Shown here one piece after another: positions 33,036 through 42,370 of a stretch of 64,000 nt of DNA. The first letter of the stretch is position 1. Every line of letters starts with the position of its first letter. Source of the stretch: Streptomyces sp. 846.5 (lineage in GTDB: Bacteria; Actinomycetota; Actinomycetes; Streptomycetales; Streptomycetaceae); contig NZ_SOBN01000001.1 of the NCBI RefSeq assembly GCF_004365705.1, positions 682,001-746,000 of the forward strand, given 5' to 3'. The position numbers and the translations under genes are program-made. Below the pieces are notes generated by a model. It saw nothing but the letters and a program-made list of their open reading frames with translations. It was not told where the DNA came from and searched no databases.

Positions 33036-34036
33036 GCTCTGCGACCGACACGCAGGTCCCGGCGGCGGCGCCCGCGAAGGCGCGCCGCCGCCGGGGCCTG
33101 CGCAGGCTCTCCGGACGCGACCGGGTCGTGGTGGCGCTGCTGCTCGGCATCCCGCTGCTGCTCGACCTGGCCTTCGTCTGGTTCCCGGCGCTGGCCACCG
33201 TGTTCCTGTCGTTCACCAAGTGGAACGGCGTCGGCGGCCTGCACACCAAGACCTGCCTGCCCAACGTCCCGTCCATCCTCAACAACGGCTGCCTGTACGG
33301 CATCCAGAACTACCACCAGGCCGTCACCATCTACCCCGAGTTCTGGCCCGCGGTCCGGCACAACCTGATCTGGCTCGCCGTCTTCGTCCTGTTCGCCACC
33401 CCGCTGGGGATGCTGTTCGCGGTGCTCATCGACCGCGGCATCAAGGGCAGCCGGATGTACCAGAGCATCCTGTTCCTGCCGGTGATGCTGTCGCTGGCGC
33501 TGATCGGGATCATCTGGGAGTTCATGTACTCGCAGAACCTGGGCCTGATCAACACCGTCATCGGACGCAACGGCAACAGCAACGCCATCGACTGGCTCGG
33601 CAACCCGCACCTCAACCTGTGGGCCGTGCTGGTGGAGGCCACCTGGCGGCAGGCTGGCTATGTGATGGTGCTCTACCTGGCCGGTCTCAAGGCCGTCGAC
33701 CCGACCCTGCGCGAGGCCGCCGTCGTCGACGGCGCCAACGCCTGGCAGACGTTCTGGCGGGTGGTCTTCCCGGTGATGCGGCCGATCAACGTGGTCATCA
33801 TGGTGGTCACCGTCATCGAGTCGCTGCGCGCCTTCGACCTGGTCTACATCACCAACAAGGGCATCAACGGCCTGGAACTGCTCTCGGTACTGGTCACCTC
33901 CAACATCGTCGGCGAGACCCAGCGGGTCGGCTTCGGCTCCGCCCTGGGCGTGGTGCTGCTGGTGATCTCCCTGGTGCCGATCTGCATCTTCCTGTTCCAG
34001 ACGTTCCGCCGTGAGAGCCGTGAGGGGCCGTCATGA
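33032..34036 (+). CDS. Sugar ABC transporter permease, MalF type
   Basis: This 334-residue protein has six membrane helices. The first is VVVALLLGIPLLLDLAFVWFPAL. The EAA loop is LREAAVVDGANAWQTFWRVVFPVMRP, placed before the last helix pair as in MalF-type subunits. It carries a periplasmic insertion after helix 1 (GGLHTKTCLPNVPSILNNGCLYG) with two cysteines. It overlaps the genes on each side by four bases. Confidence 0.93.
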   Translation: MSSATDTQVPAAAPAKARRRRGLRRLSGRDRVVVALLLGIPLLLDLAFVWFPALATVFLSFTKWNGVGGLHTKTCLPNVPSILNNGCLYGIQNYHQAVTIYPEFWPAVRHNLIWLAVFVLFATPLGMLFAVLIDRGIKGSRMYQSILFLPVMLSLALIGIIWEFMYSQNLGLINTVIGRNGNSNAIDWLGNPHLNLWAVLVEATWRQAGYVMVLYLAGLKAVDPTLREAAVVDGANAWQTFWRVVFPVMRPINVVIMVVTVIESLRAFDLVYITNKGINGLELLSVLVTSNIVGETQRVGFGSALGVVLLVISLVPICIFLFQTFRRESREGPS

Positions 34037-34968
34037 CCACCGACTCCAGTCTTTCCGGGAGCCTTCCCCGGGTCCGGGCCGCGCAGCCCGCCGACAGCGG
34101 ACGTCCCCGCAAGCCCCGGCCCTGGGGGCAGATCGCCTCGCAGCTCTTCCTGATCAGCGCCTCGGTGCTGTGGCTGCTGCCGATCCTGTTCGCGCTCTAC
34201 ATCGCGCTGCGCCCCTACTCGGAGACCACCAAGTACGGCTATGTCTCGCTGCCGCACTCGCTGACCCTGAAGAACTTCAGCGACGCCTGGAGCACCTCCG
34301 GGATGCCGCACTTCTTCTGGAACTCGGTGCTGATCACGGTCCCGGCCGTGGTCATCGTGCTGGCCCTGGCCTCGGGCGTGGCGTTCGTGCTGACCCGGGT
34401 CGACGTCAAGATCAACGTGGCCCTGCTGATCGTGTTCACGGCCGGCAACCTGCTGCCGCAGCAGGTCATCATCACCCCGCTGTACCGGCTGTACCTGCTC
34501 ATCCCGCTGCCGTCGTTCCTCAGCGGCAGCGGCCTGATGTACAACTCGATCACCGGCCTGGTCGCCGTCAACGTCGCCTTCCAGCTGGGCTTCTGCGTCT
34601 TCGTGCTGAGCAACTACATGAAGTCGATCCCGGAGGAGATGTACGAGGCGGCCCTGGTCGACGGGGCCGGCCTGTGGACCCGCTTCTGGCGGCTGACGGT
34701 GCCGCTGTGCCGTCCGGCGCTGGCGGCCCTGGCCACCCTGCTGACGACCTGGATCTACAACGACTTCTTCTGGGCCATCACCCTGATGTCGTCCGGCGAC
34801 AAACGCCCGGTCACCTCGGCCCTGGCCAACCTCCAGGGCCAGTTCGTCAGCAACCAGAACCTGATCGCGGCGGCGGCCATGATCGCCGCCGTGCCCACCC
34901 TGGTGGTGTACATCCTGCTGCAGAAACAGTTCATCGCGGGCCTCTCGCTCGGTTCGAGCAAGGGTTGA
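34033..34968 (+). CDS. Sugar ABC transporter permease, MalG type
   Basis: This 311-residue protein with six membrane helices pairs with the preceding permease. The EAA loop reads YEAALVDGAGLWTRFWRLTVPLCRP. The C-terminal VYILLQKQFIAGLSLGSSKG is the usual MalG ending. There is no ATPase gene in the operon, so a shared MsiK-type ATPase encoded elsewhere, as known for Streptomyces sugar importers, is expected. Confidence 0.93.
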   Translation: MTTDSSLSGSLPRVRAAQPADSGRPRKPRPWGQIASQLFLISASVLWLLPILFALYIALRPYSETTKYGYVSLPHSLTLKNFSDAWSTSGMPHFFWNSVLITVPAVVIVLALASGVAFVLTRVDVKINVALLIVFTAGNLLPQQVIITPLYRLYLLIPLPSFLSGSGLMYNSITGLVAVNVAFQLGFCVFVLSNYMKSIPEEMYEAALVDGAGLWTRFWRLTVPLCRPALAALATLLTTWIYNDFFWAITLMSSGDKRPVTSALANLQGQFVSNQNLIAAAAMIAAVPTLVVYILLQKQFIAGLSLGSSKG

Positions 34969-35066
34969 CCGCGGTTGCCGCAGCCCCTGTCGGCACCACT
35001 ACGGTCACCGCCGTTCCCGGTGACACCACCACCAATGCCGTTACCGAATGCGACGGGGGGCGGAAG

Positions 35067-35852
35067 GTGCTGCCCAGGCAACGTCAGGGAGCGATCCTGG
35101 ACGAGCTCCGTGCCAGGGGGGAGGTGGACATCGCCGCGCTGGCCCTGCGGCTCGGCGTCTCGGAGGCCACGGTCCGGCGGGACCTGGGCGCGCTGGCCCG
35201 GCAGGGACACCCGGTGCCGCTGCGCCGCGCGGCGACCCCCGCCCCGCGCCCGGCCCCGCGCGGGGCGGCCACCACCCGGCCCCAGGCCGAGCAGGAGGCC
35301 ATCGCCGCGGCGGCGGCCGGGCAGGCCCGCCCGGACATGACCATCGGCCTGTCGGGCGGGGCCGTCGTCCACAAGCTCGCCGCGCACCTGCGCGAGCTAC
35401 CCGGCCTGACTGTCGTCACCAACTCCCTGACCACAGCCACGATCCTGACCCGCTCCGGACGCGGGCGGGCCCGTCCCACGGTGATCCTCACCGGCGGCTA
35501 CCGCACCCCCGACAACGACCTGCTGCACGGTCCGGTGTCCGCCCTGGTGCTGCGCAGCATGCGGCTCGAACTGGCCTTCCTGGACTGCGCGGGCCTCGAC
35601 GGCCCGAACGGCGCCAGCACCGACTCGCTCGCCGACAGCGACACCCGGCGCGCCCTGGTCCAGGCCGCCGCCCACACCTGCGTACTCGCCACCGCCGCCC
35701 AGTGCGGCCGCACCGCCCTCAGCGTCTTCGCCGGCCCTGACGAGATCGACTTCATCGTCACCGCCGCCGCCGGCGACCCCTCCCCCGCCCAGCGCTCGGT
35801 CCTGCGCCAGGCCAGCGGCGCGGTATGCGTGGACCTGGGCCCGGCCGACTGA
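35067..35852 (+). CDS. DeoR family regulator
   Basis: This 261-residue regulator starts at GTG 35067, placed behind a GGGGGG tract. The N-terminal HTH is RQGAILDELRARGEVDIAALALRLGVSEATVRRDLGAL. The C-terminal DeoR sensor follows, with the phosphosugar-binding GLSGGAVVHKLAAHL and VVTNSLTTATIL segments. A Pro/Arg/Ala-rich stretch (TPAPRPAPRG) replaces the usual short linker. It is the last gene of the importer unit (98 bp after the permease) and probably represses it until a sugar phosphate is present. An in-frame TTG overlapping the permease stop is an alternative start. Confidence 0.85.
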   Translation: MLPRQRQGAILDELRARGEVDIAALALRLGVSEATVRRDLGALARQGHPVPLRRAATPAPRPAPRGAATTRPQAEQEAIAAAAAGQARPDMTIGLSGGAVVHKLAAHLRELPGLTVVTNSLTTATILTRSGRGRARPTVILTGGYRTPDNDLLHGPVSALVLRSMRLELAFLDCAGLDGPNGASTDSLADSDTRRALVQAAAHTCVLATAAQCGRTALSVFAGPDEIDFIVTAAAGDPSPAQRSVLRQASGAVCVDLGPAD

Positions 35853-36206
35853 CCGTCAATCCTCAAGAGCAGCCCCCGGCGGCGAGTGCGGCAGCGGCCT
35901 CCTTTTCAATACCTTTTCACCCCAAAGGGGATTTAGGCAGCACCAGCGGCACAGGCAGGCCAAGCGGATGAATTGCCATATTCGGACCCCGCCGACCCCC
36001 GGAACAAGCGGAGCGCCGCGTTTCTTATCAGGTTCTTGTCATATCCCTGCCCAGGACATACGATCACCGAAGAGATTCCGGGGGGATCACGGGGGATTCG
36101 CTGCCTCAACCTGGCATGCCGCTTTATCAATCCTTGCCTGCCCTTCTTCGGATTTCGCTGCACAGGTTCAACTCCGCACTTCGTCTCGTCCGAACAGGGA
36201 GCAACC
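35853..36206. other. Intergenic region, no gene seen
   Basis: This region of about 350 bp is AT-richer than its surroundings. A short CCCC-AAA-GGGG hairpin followed by ATTT (35920-35934) could end the DeoR transcript. The rest probably holds the promoter of the secreted protein. The plus-strand frame is open through most of it but without a credible start or codon bias. Confidence 0.4.
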
Positions 36207-37385
36207 ACGCACAAGCCCGAAAATCCTGAACCAGCTGCGCCGTCCTCGGCCGCAAGGGCCCGGGAAAGGCGTCGAGTGGCCTTCGCCGTCGGCATTCCGG
36301 CCGTATCCATGGCGGTGGTGCTGTCCACCCTCACCTTCGCGGGTCCCGGAGCCGACGCGCAGGCGATGGCACCGGCGGCCTGCGTCAACGCCGTCCGCGC
36401 CGACGCCACTCCCGGCTGCGGCAGCACCGCGGCCACGGCGTCGGCCAGCGCTTCCGCGTCAGCCGGCGCGAGCGCTTCCGCCTCCGCCTCGTCCAGCCTC
36501 TCGCCCCTGCCGACCCCGAGCGCCTCGGACTCCACCGTGCCCGGCGTCAGCGTCGGTTCGGACGGCTGGATCTCCTACACCAACGGCCAGGCCACCGCTC
36601 TCGGCGTGGCCAACTCCACGGTGTCCACGGTCACCGGAACCGTCGACGCCGACGGGAACTGTACCTTCGACAACACCTACACGGGCACCGCGGCCAGCCC
36701 CACCTACCAGGAGGAAGTCGGGTACAACCCGACCACCTGCCAGGACCGCATCCTCACCGGGACCATCACCACGACGGCCGAAGCATCACTGGTCTCCCCC
36801 GCGGACACCAACACGGTGGCCGAGACGCCGCAGACGGCGGCCGGCACCGGGGCGTCCAGCGAATCCGTCTCGGCCCTGGCCCCGCCGTACGACACGACCG
36901 GCGCGTCCCAGTCCGACACGACCGACACCAGCACCACGTACTACAGCAGCGCCCACACCAAGACCTCGTGGATCGACCCCGTCGACATCACCATCACCTC
37001 GCTGGCCACGAACCTGAGGTGGCCGCTCTACGGCGCCGGGGGAAGCCTGTCCGCGCGCAACAACGCGTACAAGTTCAAGTACGACGGATGGTCGACCTCC
37101 GGCACGCCGACGCCCGGCATCAGCACCGTCTTCGGGGGCTGGGGCACCGGCGGCTCGGAGACGTTCAAGAACAACGACTTCGAGTACTACGTCCTCGCCG
37201 TCTTCGGCGTCTCCGGCTGGGCGGCCTGCGGCTTCAGCACGGCGATGGCCGTCTTCAAGCACGACGTGCACGTCTACGGCTACCGCAGCGGCAGCTACTA
37301 CTCCACCTGGAGCGACACCAAGTCGGGCGGCTGCTCGAACCTGGTGCACCACCGCTCCTCGTACGGATACGGCTGGACGTCGTAA
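36207..37385 (+). CDS. Secreted protein of unknown function, start codon unusual
   Basis: From the best ribosome site (GGGAG at 36197-36201) the frame would begin at ACG 36207, giving THKPENPEP..., a basic RARERRR region and a hydrophobic signal core (VAFAVGIPAVSMAVVLSTLTFAG) with cleavage near ADAQA. The first ordinary start in frame after it is GTG 36276, which loses the basic region. The mature protein has an Ala/Ser repeat linker (ASASASASAGASASASASSS) and a domain with paired cysteines. It ends in an aromatic-rich module (KYDGWSTSG, FEYYVLAVFGVSGWAACG, GYRSGSYYSTWSD). No family is recognised. The next gene follows by two bases. Confidence 0.6.
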   Translation, partial: THKPENPEPAAPSSAARARERRRVAFAVGIPAVSMAVVLSTLTFAGPGADAQAMAPAACVNAVRADATPGCGSTAATASASASASAGASASASASSSLSPLPTPSASDSTVPGVSVGSDGWISYTNGQATALGVANSTVSTVTGTVDADGNCTFDNTYTGTAASPTYQEEVGYNPTTCQDRILTGTITTTAEASLVSPADTNTVAETPQTAAGTGASSESVSALAPPYDTTGASQSDTTDTSTTYYSSAHTKTSWIDPVDITITSLATNLRWPLYGAGGSLSARNNAYKFKYDGWSTSGTPTPGISTVFGGWGTGGSETFKNNDFEYYVLAVFGVSGWAACGFSTAMAVFKHDVHVYGYRSGSYYSTWSDTKSGGCSNLVHHRSSYGYGWTS

Positions 37386-37387
37386 GC

Positions 37388-37987
37388 ATGCGCCTGCCCC
37401 ACCAGCCGCGCCCCGACCTCCGCCGTTCGCCGCGGTGGACGGGGGCGCGAGCCCTCATCGCAACCGTCCTGCTGACGGCCTCCGCCGGCTGCGCAGCCGC
37501 AGCGGCTTCGTCCGGCCCGGCCCCGGCCGGCGCCGCCGCATCCGGCACAGCGCAGCAGTCCCCGGCAGCCGTCGGCCTCGCCTACACCCAGTACCTGTTC
37601 GCCGGTAATTTCAGCCGGGCGAGCGCACTGGTCCTTCCCGGTGACCGGAACATAATAACGATCTTGTTCACCGGGCTGAGTTCCGGCTCCTTTCGGACAG
37701 AGAATCTGGCCGTCGGCTCCGTCGCCACGAAGGGCAGTTCGGCGATGGTCATTCTGACCGGAAAAATCTGCAGTTCGGGAGCCGCACCGAAGAATGTCAC
37801 GAACGCTCCCCGCCCCAACGAGGAGTGTCAGGAGAACAAGGACCCGAAATCCGTCAATCCCGCTTTCCGGGTATCCCTCTGCAATAGCGCGCATACTTGG
37901 TACGTCTGCTTCCCCCGTCCCCAACCGGGTGGTGGAGAGCAGGCGTCCAGCACCGCCGGTGCCGGCGCCTCGGCAGCCCACGGGTGA
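37388..37987 (+). CDS. Putative lipoprotein of unknown function
   Basis: This 199-residue protein has a long basic N-terminus and lipobox LTASAGC, so the mature protein is predicted to be anchored outside the membrane. After an Ala-rich tether comes AAVGLAYTQYLFAGNFSRASALVLPGD, a helical pattern seen in small NTF2-like or DUF4878-like lipoproteins. Cysteine pairs follow (KICSSG, NEECQE, SLCNSA, WYVCFP). It begins two bases after the preceding secreted protein and is probably co-translated with it. The function is not recognised. Confidence 0.65.
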   Translation: MRLPHQPRPDLRRSPRWTGARALIATVLLTASAGCAAAAASSGPAPAGAAASGTAQQSPAAVGLAYTQYLFAGNFSRASALVLPGDRNIITILFTGLSSGSFRTENLAVGSVATKGSSAMVILTGKICSSGAAPKNVTNAPRPNEECQENKDPKSVNPAFRVSLCNSAHTWYVCFPRPQPGGGEQASSTAGAGASAAHG

Positions 37988-38057
37988 ACCGACGGCGCGC
38001 ACACATGGGGGCGCGCCGTCCCCGCCCCGGCAGCCCGGCAAGGAAGAAGGAGACATC

Positions 38058-38990
38058 GTGAGCGGTCCGGCCCCCTCGGATGAGCCAACCCTCGATGCGG
38101 TCACCGGAGCCTTCGGCTACTCCGGCGCGGCCATCGCCGCGCAGTTACGCGAATCCGGCCGACGCGTGCGCACGCTGACCGCCCACCCCGAGCGGGCGCC
38201 GTCCCACAGCGACATCGAGATCCACCCGCTCGACTTCGACGACCGCTCCCGGCTCACCGAAGCGCTGCGCGGGGTGGAGACCATCTACAACACCTACTGG
38301 ATCCGCTTCCCACGCGGAACCCTCGACCACGCGGCAGCCACGGCCCGCTCCCAGGTCCTCTTCCAGGCCGCGGCCGACGCCGGGGTGCAGCGTGTCGTCC
38401 ACCTGTCGATCACCCACCCCGGCGTCGACTCGCCGTACAGCTACTTCCGCGAGAAGGCACGGACGGAAGCGGCCCTCGTCGGCACCGGTCTGCCGCACAC
38501 GATCCTGCGGCCGGCCATTCTCTTCGGCGGCTCCGGCGTCCTGCTGAACAACATCGCCTGGCTGCTGCGCCGCATCCCGGTGTTCGCCGTCGGCGGGGAC
38601 GGCAGCTACCGCATCCGCGGCATCCACGTGGACGACCTGGCCCGACTCTGCATCACGGAAGGGGCCAGGACCGGCAGCACGGTCCTGGACGCCGTGGGAC
38701 CGGAACGCCCGACCTTCGACGAGCTCGTCCGCGCCATCGCCACCGCCGTCGGCAGCCGCGCCCGCCTCGTCCACGTACCCGGGGCCCTCGTCCCGCCCGT
38801 CTCCTCGGCGCTCGGCCTGTTCCTCCGCGACCGGCTCCTCACCGCCGACGAGTACCGCGCGATGGCCGACGGCCTGGCCGACACCGACGGCCCCGCCACC
38901 GGCACCACCGCCCTGAGCCACTGGCTCCAGCAGGAGGGCCCCGCCCTCGGCCGCCACTACGCCAACGAACTCACCCGCCACTACCGCTGA
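38058..38990 (+). CDS. NmrA/NAD(P)-binding atypical SDR protein
   Basis: This 310-residue Rossmann-fold protein starts at GTG 38058 behind GAAGGAGA. The nucleotide motif is VTGAFGYSGAAIAAQLRESGRRVRTL. HPLDFDDRSRLTEALRGVETIYNTYW and RVVHLSITHPG follow, and then IRGIHVDDLARLCI, as in NmrA-like and DUF2867-linked epimerases. The canonical YxxxK pair is not evident (FREKARTE takes its place), as usual for NmrA proteins that sense or reduce without classic SDR catalysis. Confidence 0.85.
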   Translation: MSGPAPSDEPTLDAVTGAFGYSGAAIAAQLRESGRRVRTLTAHPERAPSHSDIEIHPLDFDDRSRLTEALRGVETIYNTYWIRFPRGTLDHAAATARSQVLFQAAADAGVQRVVHLSITHPGVDSPYSYFREKARTEAALVGTGLPHTILRPAILFGGSGVLLNNIAWLLRRIPVFAVGGDGSYRIRGIHVDDLARLCITEGARTGSTVLDAVGPERPTFDELVRAIATAVGSRARLVHVPGALVPPVSSALGLFLRDRLLTADEYRAMADGLADTDGPATGTTALSHWLQQEGPALGRHYANELTRHYR

Positions 38991-39130
38991 CCGCGTGCGC
39001 AGGCGGGGCCACCGACGGACGAGACATGAGCGCCAACGCGACCGGGCCTGACCGGTCGTCAACCTGATGAGCTGCAGTTTCCCTCTTGGGGGTGATGGTG
39101 GGGTTGCGGGTGGTAGGGGAGAATGGGGTT

Positions 39131-40780
39131 ATGGACGCCCTGGTCTTCGGGGGCGAGGCGATGGTTGACGTGGCGTCCGGTACTGGCCTGGTGGCCGGTC
39201 GGGCGGTGTCGTCCCCGCTCTCCCCCGCGCAGGTTTCTCCCTCTCCGGCCCACACGGTGGGTGCAGGTGGGGTGGCTGGGGCTGCCGTGGGGCTGGACTG
39301 GTCTGCGGGCTGGCGCGGGCAGGTGGCGGCGGAGGCCGCCGGAACCTCGACACGCAACGGCGGGGTGGGCGGGATGCTCACCGACGCGGCAGGGCGCTCG
39401 GTGCGGGCCGGGACGCCGGTGTCCTCGCGTACCGCCGTACTGGCAGCTCCGCTGCGGTCGGTGCCAGGGGATCCGCAGGCGATGGTGGCGGCGCTGGCCG
39501 GGCAGGACGACGATCTGCTGCGAACGGGCGGGGCCTTGGCCCTGGGCGAGCAGGTGCTGGCGCTGCTGCGGCTGGGCGAGATGCTGGAGGCCGAACTGCT
39601 GCGGCGGGTGGCGGTGTTCGAGGCGATGGACGGCGCGACGGTGCTGCGGTCGCGCTCCACCCGGAGGTTCCTGGGAACCCATGGGCAGGTGGCGCGGGCG
39701 GCGGCGGGGCGGCTGGTGGCGCGGGCCGAGCAGCTGGCCGCGGTGCCCGCGGTTCGTGCCGCGCAGGCCGCCGGGACCCTCAGCGGCGATCAGGCGCAGG
39801 TGATCGCACGTCACCTGGCCCCGGTGGCCGACGCCCAGGCCCGCGCCCAGGCCGAGGAACTCCTGGTGGAGCATGCACCGGAACTGCACCTGTCACAGTT
39901 GGCACGGGCGGCCGAAGAAGTGCGGGTCCGGCTGGTGGCCGAGGAGGAACCGGCGGACGCCGAGCCGCAGGCCGGGTTCCAGTCGTGGGTCAAGCTGTCG
40001 GCCACCGGGACCACGGATCGGCCGTTCTGGGTGCTGTCCGGCGAGCTGGAGGGTCTGGCCGGGGAACGGCTGCGGATCGCCCTGGAGGCCACCGCGGGCC
40101 CGCTGCAGGCCGAGGATCCCCGGACGGGTTCGGAGCGGCTGGGCGACGCCATGGCCACGGTGGCGGCGCTGGCTCTGAACACCGGCGCACTGCCGATCAC
40201 CGGCGGCGCCCGCCCGCAACTGACCCTCATCGCCGACCTGGACGCCATCACCACCGCTCCCCAGCACCAACACACCGGCGACGGCGCGATCCAGGACCCC
40301 CTTCCGGACCCGCCGGCGGGGCTGCTGGCCCCGCCGCAAGGCGCTTTCACCGCCCGGGGGCTGCGCCTGGACAGCGCCGCGGCCCGGGAGTTGGCCTGCG
40401 ACTGCACGCTGCGGGTGCTGCTGACCCGAGGTCAGGGCCGGCCGTTGTCGATCGGCCGGGCCTCGCGCACGGTTCCGCCGCACATCCGCGACGCGGTCAT
40501 CGCCCGCGACCGGCACTGCATCTGGCCCGGCTGCCGACGACCGCCGTCGTGGTGCGAGGGCCACCACGCGGTGCACTGGGCCGACGGCGGAGCCACCTCG
40601 GTGGACAACATCACCCTGCTCTGCGGCGAACACCACCACGAACTCCACGCCACCGGCTGGAATCTCACCCAGCAACCCGACGGCCACTACACCGCCACCC
40701 CACCCCCCGACGCTCCCACACCGGCCAACTCCCGCATCACCCGACCAAGCACCAGACACAGACCCGCCACCGCCGCCTGA
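39131..40780 (+). CDS. DUF222 / HNH endonuclease domain protein (13E12 type)
   Basis: This 549-residue protein starts at ATG 39131. The middle is the DUF222 domain (LGEQVLALLRLGEMLEAELLRRVAVFEAMDG and ATRRFLG-like segments). The C-terminus is an HNH nuclease with AVIARDRHCIWPGCRRPPSWCEGHHAVHWADGGATSVDNITLLCGEHHHELH, carrying the zinc cysteines, the catalytic histidine and the asparagine. Such proteins are numerous in actinobacterial genomes and are suspected selfish or DNA-damage-linked nucleases. No inverted repeats or target duplication are seen around it. Confidence 0.85.
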   Translation: MDALVFGGEAMVDVASGTGLVAGRAVSSPLSPAQVSPSPAHTVGAGGVAGAAVGLDWSAGWRGQVAAEAAGTSTRNGGVGGMLTDAAGRSVRAGTPVSSRTAVLAAPLRSVPGDPQAMVAALAGQDDDLLRTGGALALGEQVLALLRLGEMLEAELLRRVAVFEAMDGATVLRSRSTRRFLGTHGQVARAAAGRLVARAEQLAAVPAVRAAQAAGTLSGDQAQVIARHLAPVADAQARAQAEELLVEHAPELHLSQLARAAEEVRVRLVAEEEPADAEPQAGFQSWVKLSATGTTDRPFWVLSGELEGLAGERLRIALEATAGPLQAEDPRTGSERLGDAMATVAALALNTGALPITGGARPQLTLIADLDAITTAPQHQHTGDGAIQDPLPDPPAGLLAPPQGAFTARGLRLDSAAARELACDCTLRVLLTRGQGRPLSIGRASRTVPPHIRDAVIARDRHCIWPGCRRPPSWCEGHHAVHWADGGATSVDNITLLCGEHHHELHATGWNLTQQPDGHYTATPPPDAPTPANSRITRPSTRHRPATAA

Positions 40781-40812
40781 TCGACGACGGACGGTGGCGC
40801 CTTCATCGCCCG

Positions 40813-41466
40813 TCAGCCGGCTGGGGTCGGTCGGCGGCGGAGTTTCAGGGTGTTGTCGGTGTGGGTGATCGTGGTGCCGTCCGGGGCGGGGCGGGTGGCC
40901 TCGTAGTCCTCGCAGACCAGGGTCTCCCACTGGTCGGCGGGGAGGGCCAGGGCGGCGAGGACCTCGTCGGGGTTGGGGAGCTGCGTCTCGGGGTGGTGGT
41001 TGTGCTCCCAGTGGGGGGTGCCCGAGTGGCCGACGATCAGCAGGACTCCGCCGGGGGCGACGGCGGCGGCAGCGGCGCGGAGGATCCGCTCGCGGGGCAT
41101 GGTGTCGCCGCGGGAGTGCAGGAACTGCGCGGAGACGAGGTCGAATCTCCCTGCGGGGAAGGACACCCCGAGGTCGTGCCACTGCCAGTCGATCCGGTCC
41201 GCGACACCGGCGGCCGTCGCCTGCTCGGCGGCGCGGTCGAGGGCGACCTGGGAGATGTCGGTGGCGGTGACCTCCCAGCCCTGCTGGGCGAGCCAGATGG
41301 CGTCGCCCCCTTCGCCGCTGCCCAGGTCCAGCGCCCGTCCCGGGGTCAGTCCGGCGGTCTCGCGCACCAGCGCCGCGTTGGGGTTGCCGCTCCAGATCCG
41401 GTGGCTCTCCTGGTAGCGGGCGTCCCAGAAGGCGGCGTCCGATTCGCTCGTCACATCGTCGGTCAT
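40813..41466 (-). CDS. Class I SAM-dependent methyltransferase
   Basis: This 217-residue methyltransferase has motif I ALDLGSGEGGDAIWLAQQG, motif II VTATDISQVALDRA, and motif IV FDLVSAQFLHS. The N-terminus AAFWDARYQESHRIWSGNPNAALV matches the TehB/thiopurine-type subgroup, whose members methylate small toxic compounds. The substrate is unknown. Confidence 0.87.
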   Translation of the reverse strand: MTDDVTSESDAAFWDARYQESHRIWSGNPNAALVRETAGLTPGRALDLGSGEGGDAIWLAQQGWEVTATDISQVALDRAAEQATAAGVADRIDWQWHDLGVSFPAGRFDLVSAQFLHSRGDTMPRERILRAAAAAVAPGGVLLIVGHSGTPHWEHNHHPETQLPNPDEVLAALALPADQWETLVCEDYEATRPAPDGTTITHTDNTLKLRRRPTPAG

Positions 41467-41564
41467 GGGTGTGTCCTCCAGGGCTGGTGGGTGTCGGGCG
41501 GCCTTCGTTCAGATGGTCCGCCCAGCCGGTCGCAGAGGACAAACTCTGTTGCCGGGTCGGCAAA

Positions 41565-42209
41565 CTACGTGCCGTCGGCGTTGCGTCCGTACTGCAGCGT
41601 CAGCCCTTCGATCAGCGCGCGGACCCCTGTCTCGAAGGCGCCCTCGTCGATGCTGCGGCGGTGCTCGGCCAGCAGGTGGGCCTGGTCGAGGTGGGGGTAG
41701 TCGGCGGCGTAGATCTGCCGGTCGTCCACGAAGCCGCCGGCGAAGGAGCCGAGCGCCGAGCCGAAGACCAGGTAGCGCATCAGGGCGCCGATCCGGGTGG
41801 CGTCGCCGCGCGGCCAGCCCGCGTCGACCAGTCCGCCGAAGACCGCGTCGGCCAGGCGCAGCGCGTTGGCCCGCCGGCCGGGACCCTGGGCCAGGACCGG
41901 GACGAGGTTCGGGTGGGCGACCAGTGCGGCCCGGTAGCTGCGGGCCCAGCGGGCCAGGGCGTCGGCCCAGGTTTCCTTGTCGACCTGGACCCACATCGAC
42001 AGGTCGACCTCGCCCAGCACCTCGTCCACCACGGCGTCGAGCAGCGCGTCCTTGGTGGCGAAGTGGTTGTAGAGCGACGGGCCGCTGACACCGAGCACGG
42101 CGGCCAGGCGGCGGGTGGAGAGTGCGGCCAGACCCTCCGTGTCGACCAGGTCCAGCGCGGCCGCGACGATGCGGTCGCGGCTCAGCAGTGGGTTGCGCGG
42201 GCGGGCCAC
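41565..42209 (-). CDS. TetR family regulator
   Basis: This 214-residue protein starts at GTG 42209, chosen because GGAGG lies six bases upstream; an upstream ATG at 42227 lacks a site. The HTH is LSRDRIVAAALDLVDTEGLAALSTRRLAAVLGVSGPSLYNHFATKDALL. The C-terminal half matches the TetR_C_33-like WHG group (VPVLAQGPGRRANALRLADAVFGGLVDAGW). It is divergent from an acyl-CoA dehydrogenase operon and probably represses it through the AAACT-N9-AGTTT dyad, with an acyl-CoA as ligand (inference). Confidence 0.88.
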   Translation of the reverse strand: MARPRNPLLSRDRIVAAALDLVDTEGLAALSTRRLAAVLGVSGPSLYNHFATKDALLDAVVDEVLGEVDLSMWVQVDKETWADALARWARSYRAALVAHPNLVPVLAQGPGRRANALRLADAVFGGLVDAGWPRGDATRIGALMRYLVFGSALGSFAGGFVDDRQIYAADYPHLDQAHLLAEHRRSIDEGAFETGVRALIEGLTLQYGRNADGT

Positions 42210-42294
42210 GACGCACCTCCGATTCATCGGCCGATCAGCGGACAGCTTCGGGATGGGCACTTTCCAACAGGCGTACGGTCGGGCTAGAGTCCAA

Positions 42295-42313
42295 AAACTT
42301 GCAGCGCTAGTTT
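42295..42313. promoter_or_regulatory. Candidate TetR operator AAACT-N9-AGTTT
   Basis: An inverted repeat with five perfect outer pairs and partial inner symmetry lies between the divergent TetR gene and the acyl-CoA dehydrogenase, 58 bp upstream of the latter. Confidence 0.5.
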
Positions 42314-42370
42314 ATTGCCAGATCCCGGCGCAGCACCAACCATGTCCCACCCGTCGCCTTGAGGACCACC

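Noticed and set aside
39131-40780. DUF222/HNH gene as a mobile element or homing intron
   Set aside because: No terminal repeats, target duplication or interrupted host gene is visible around it.
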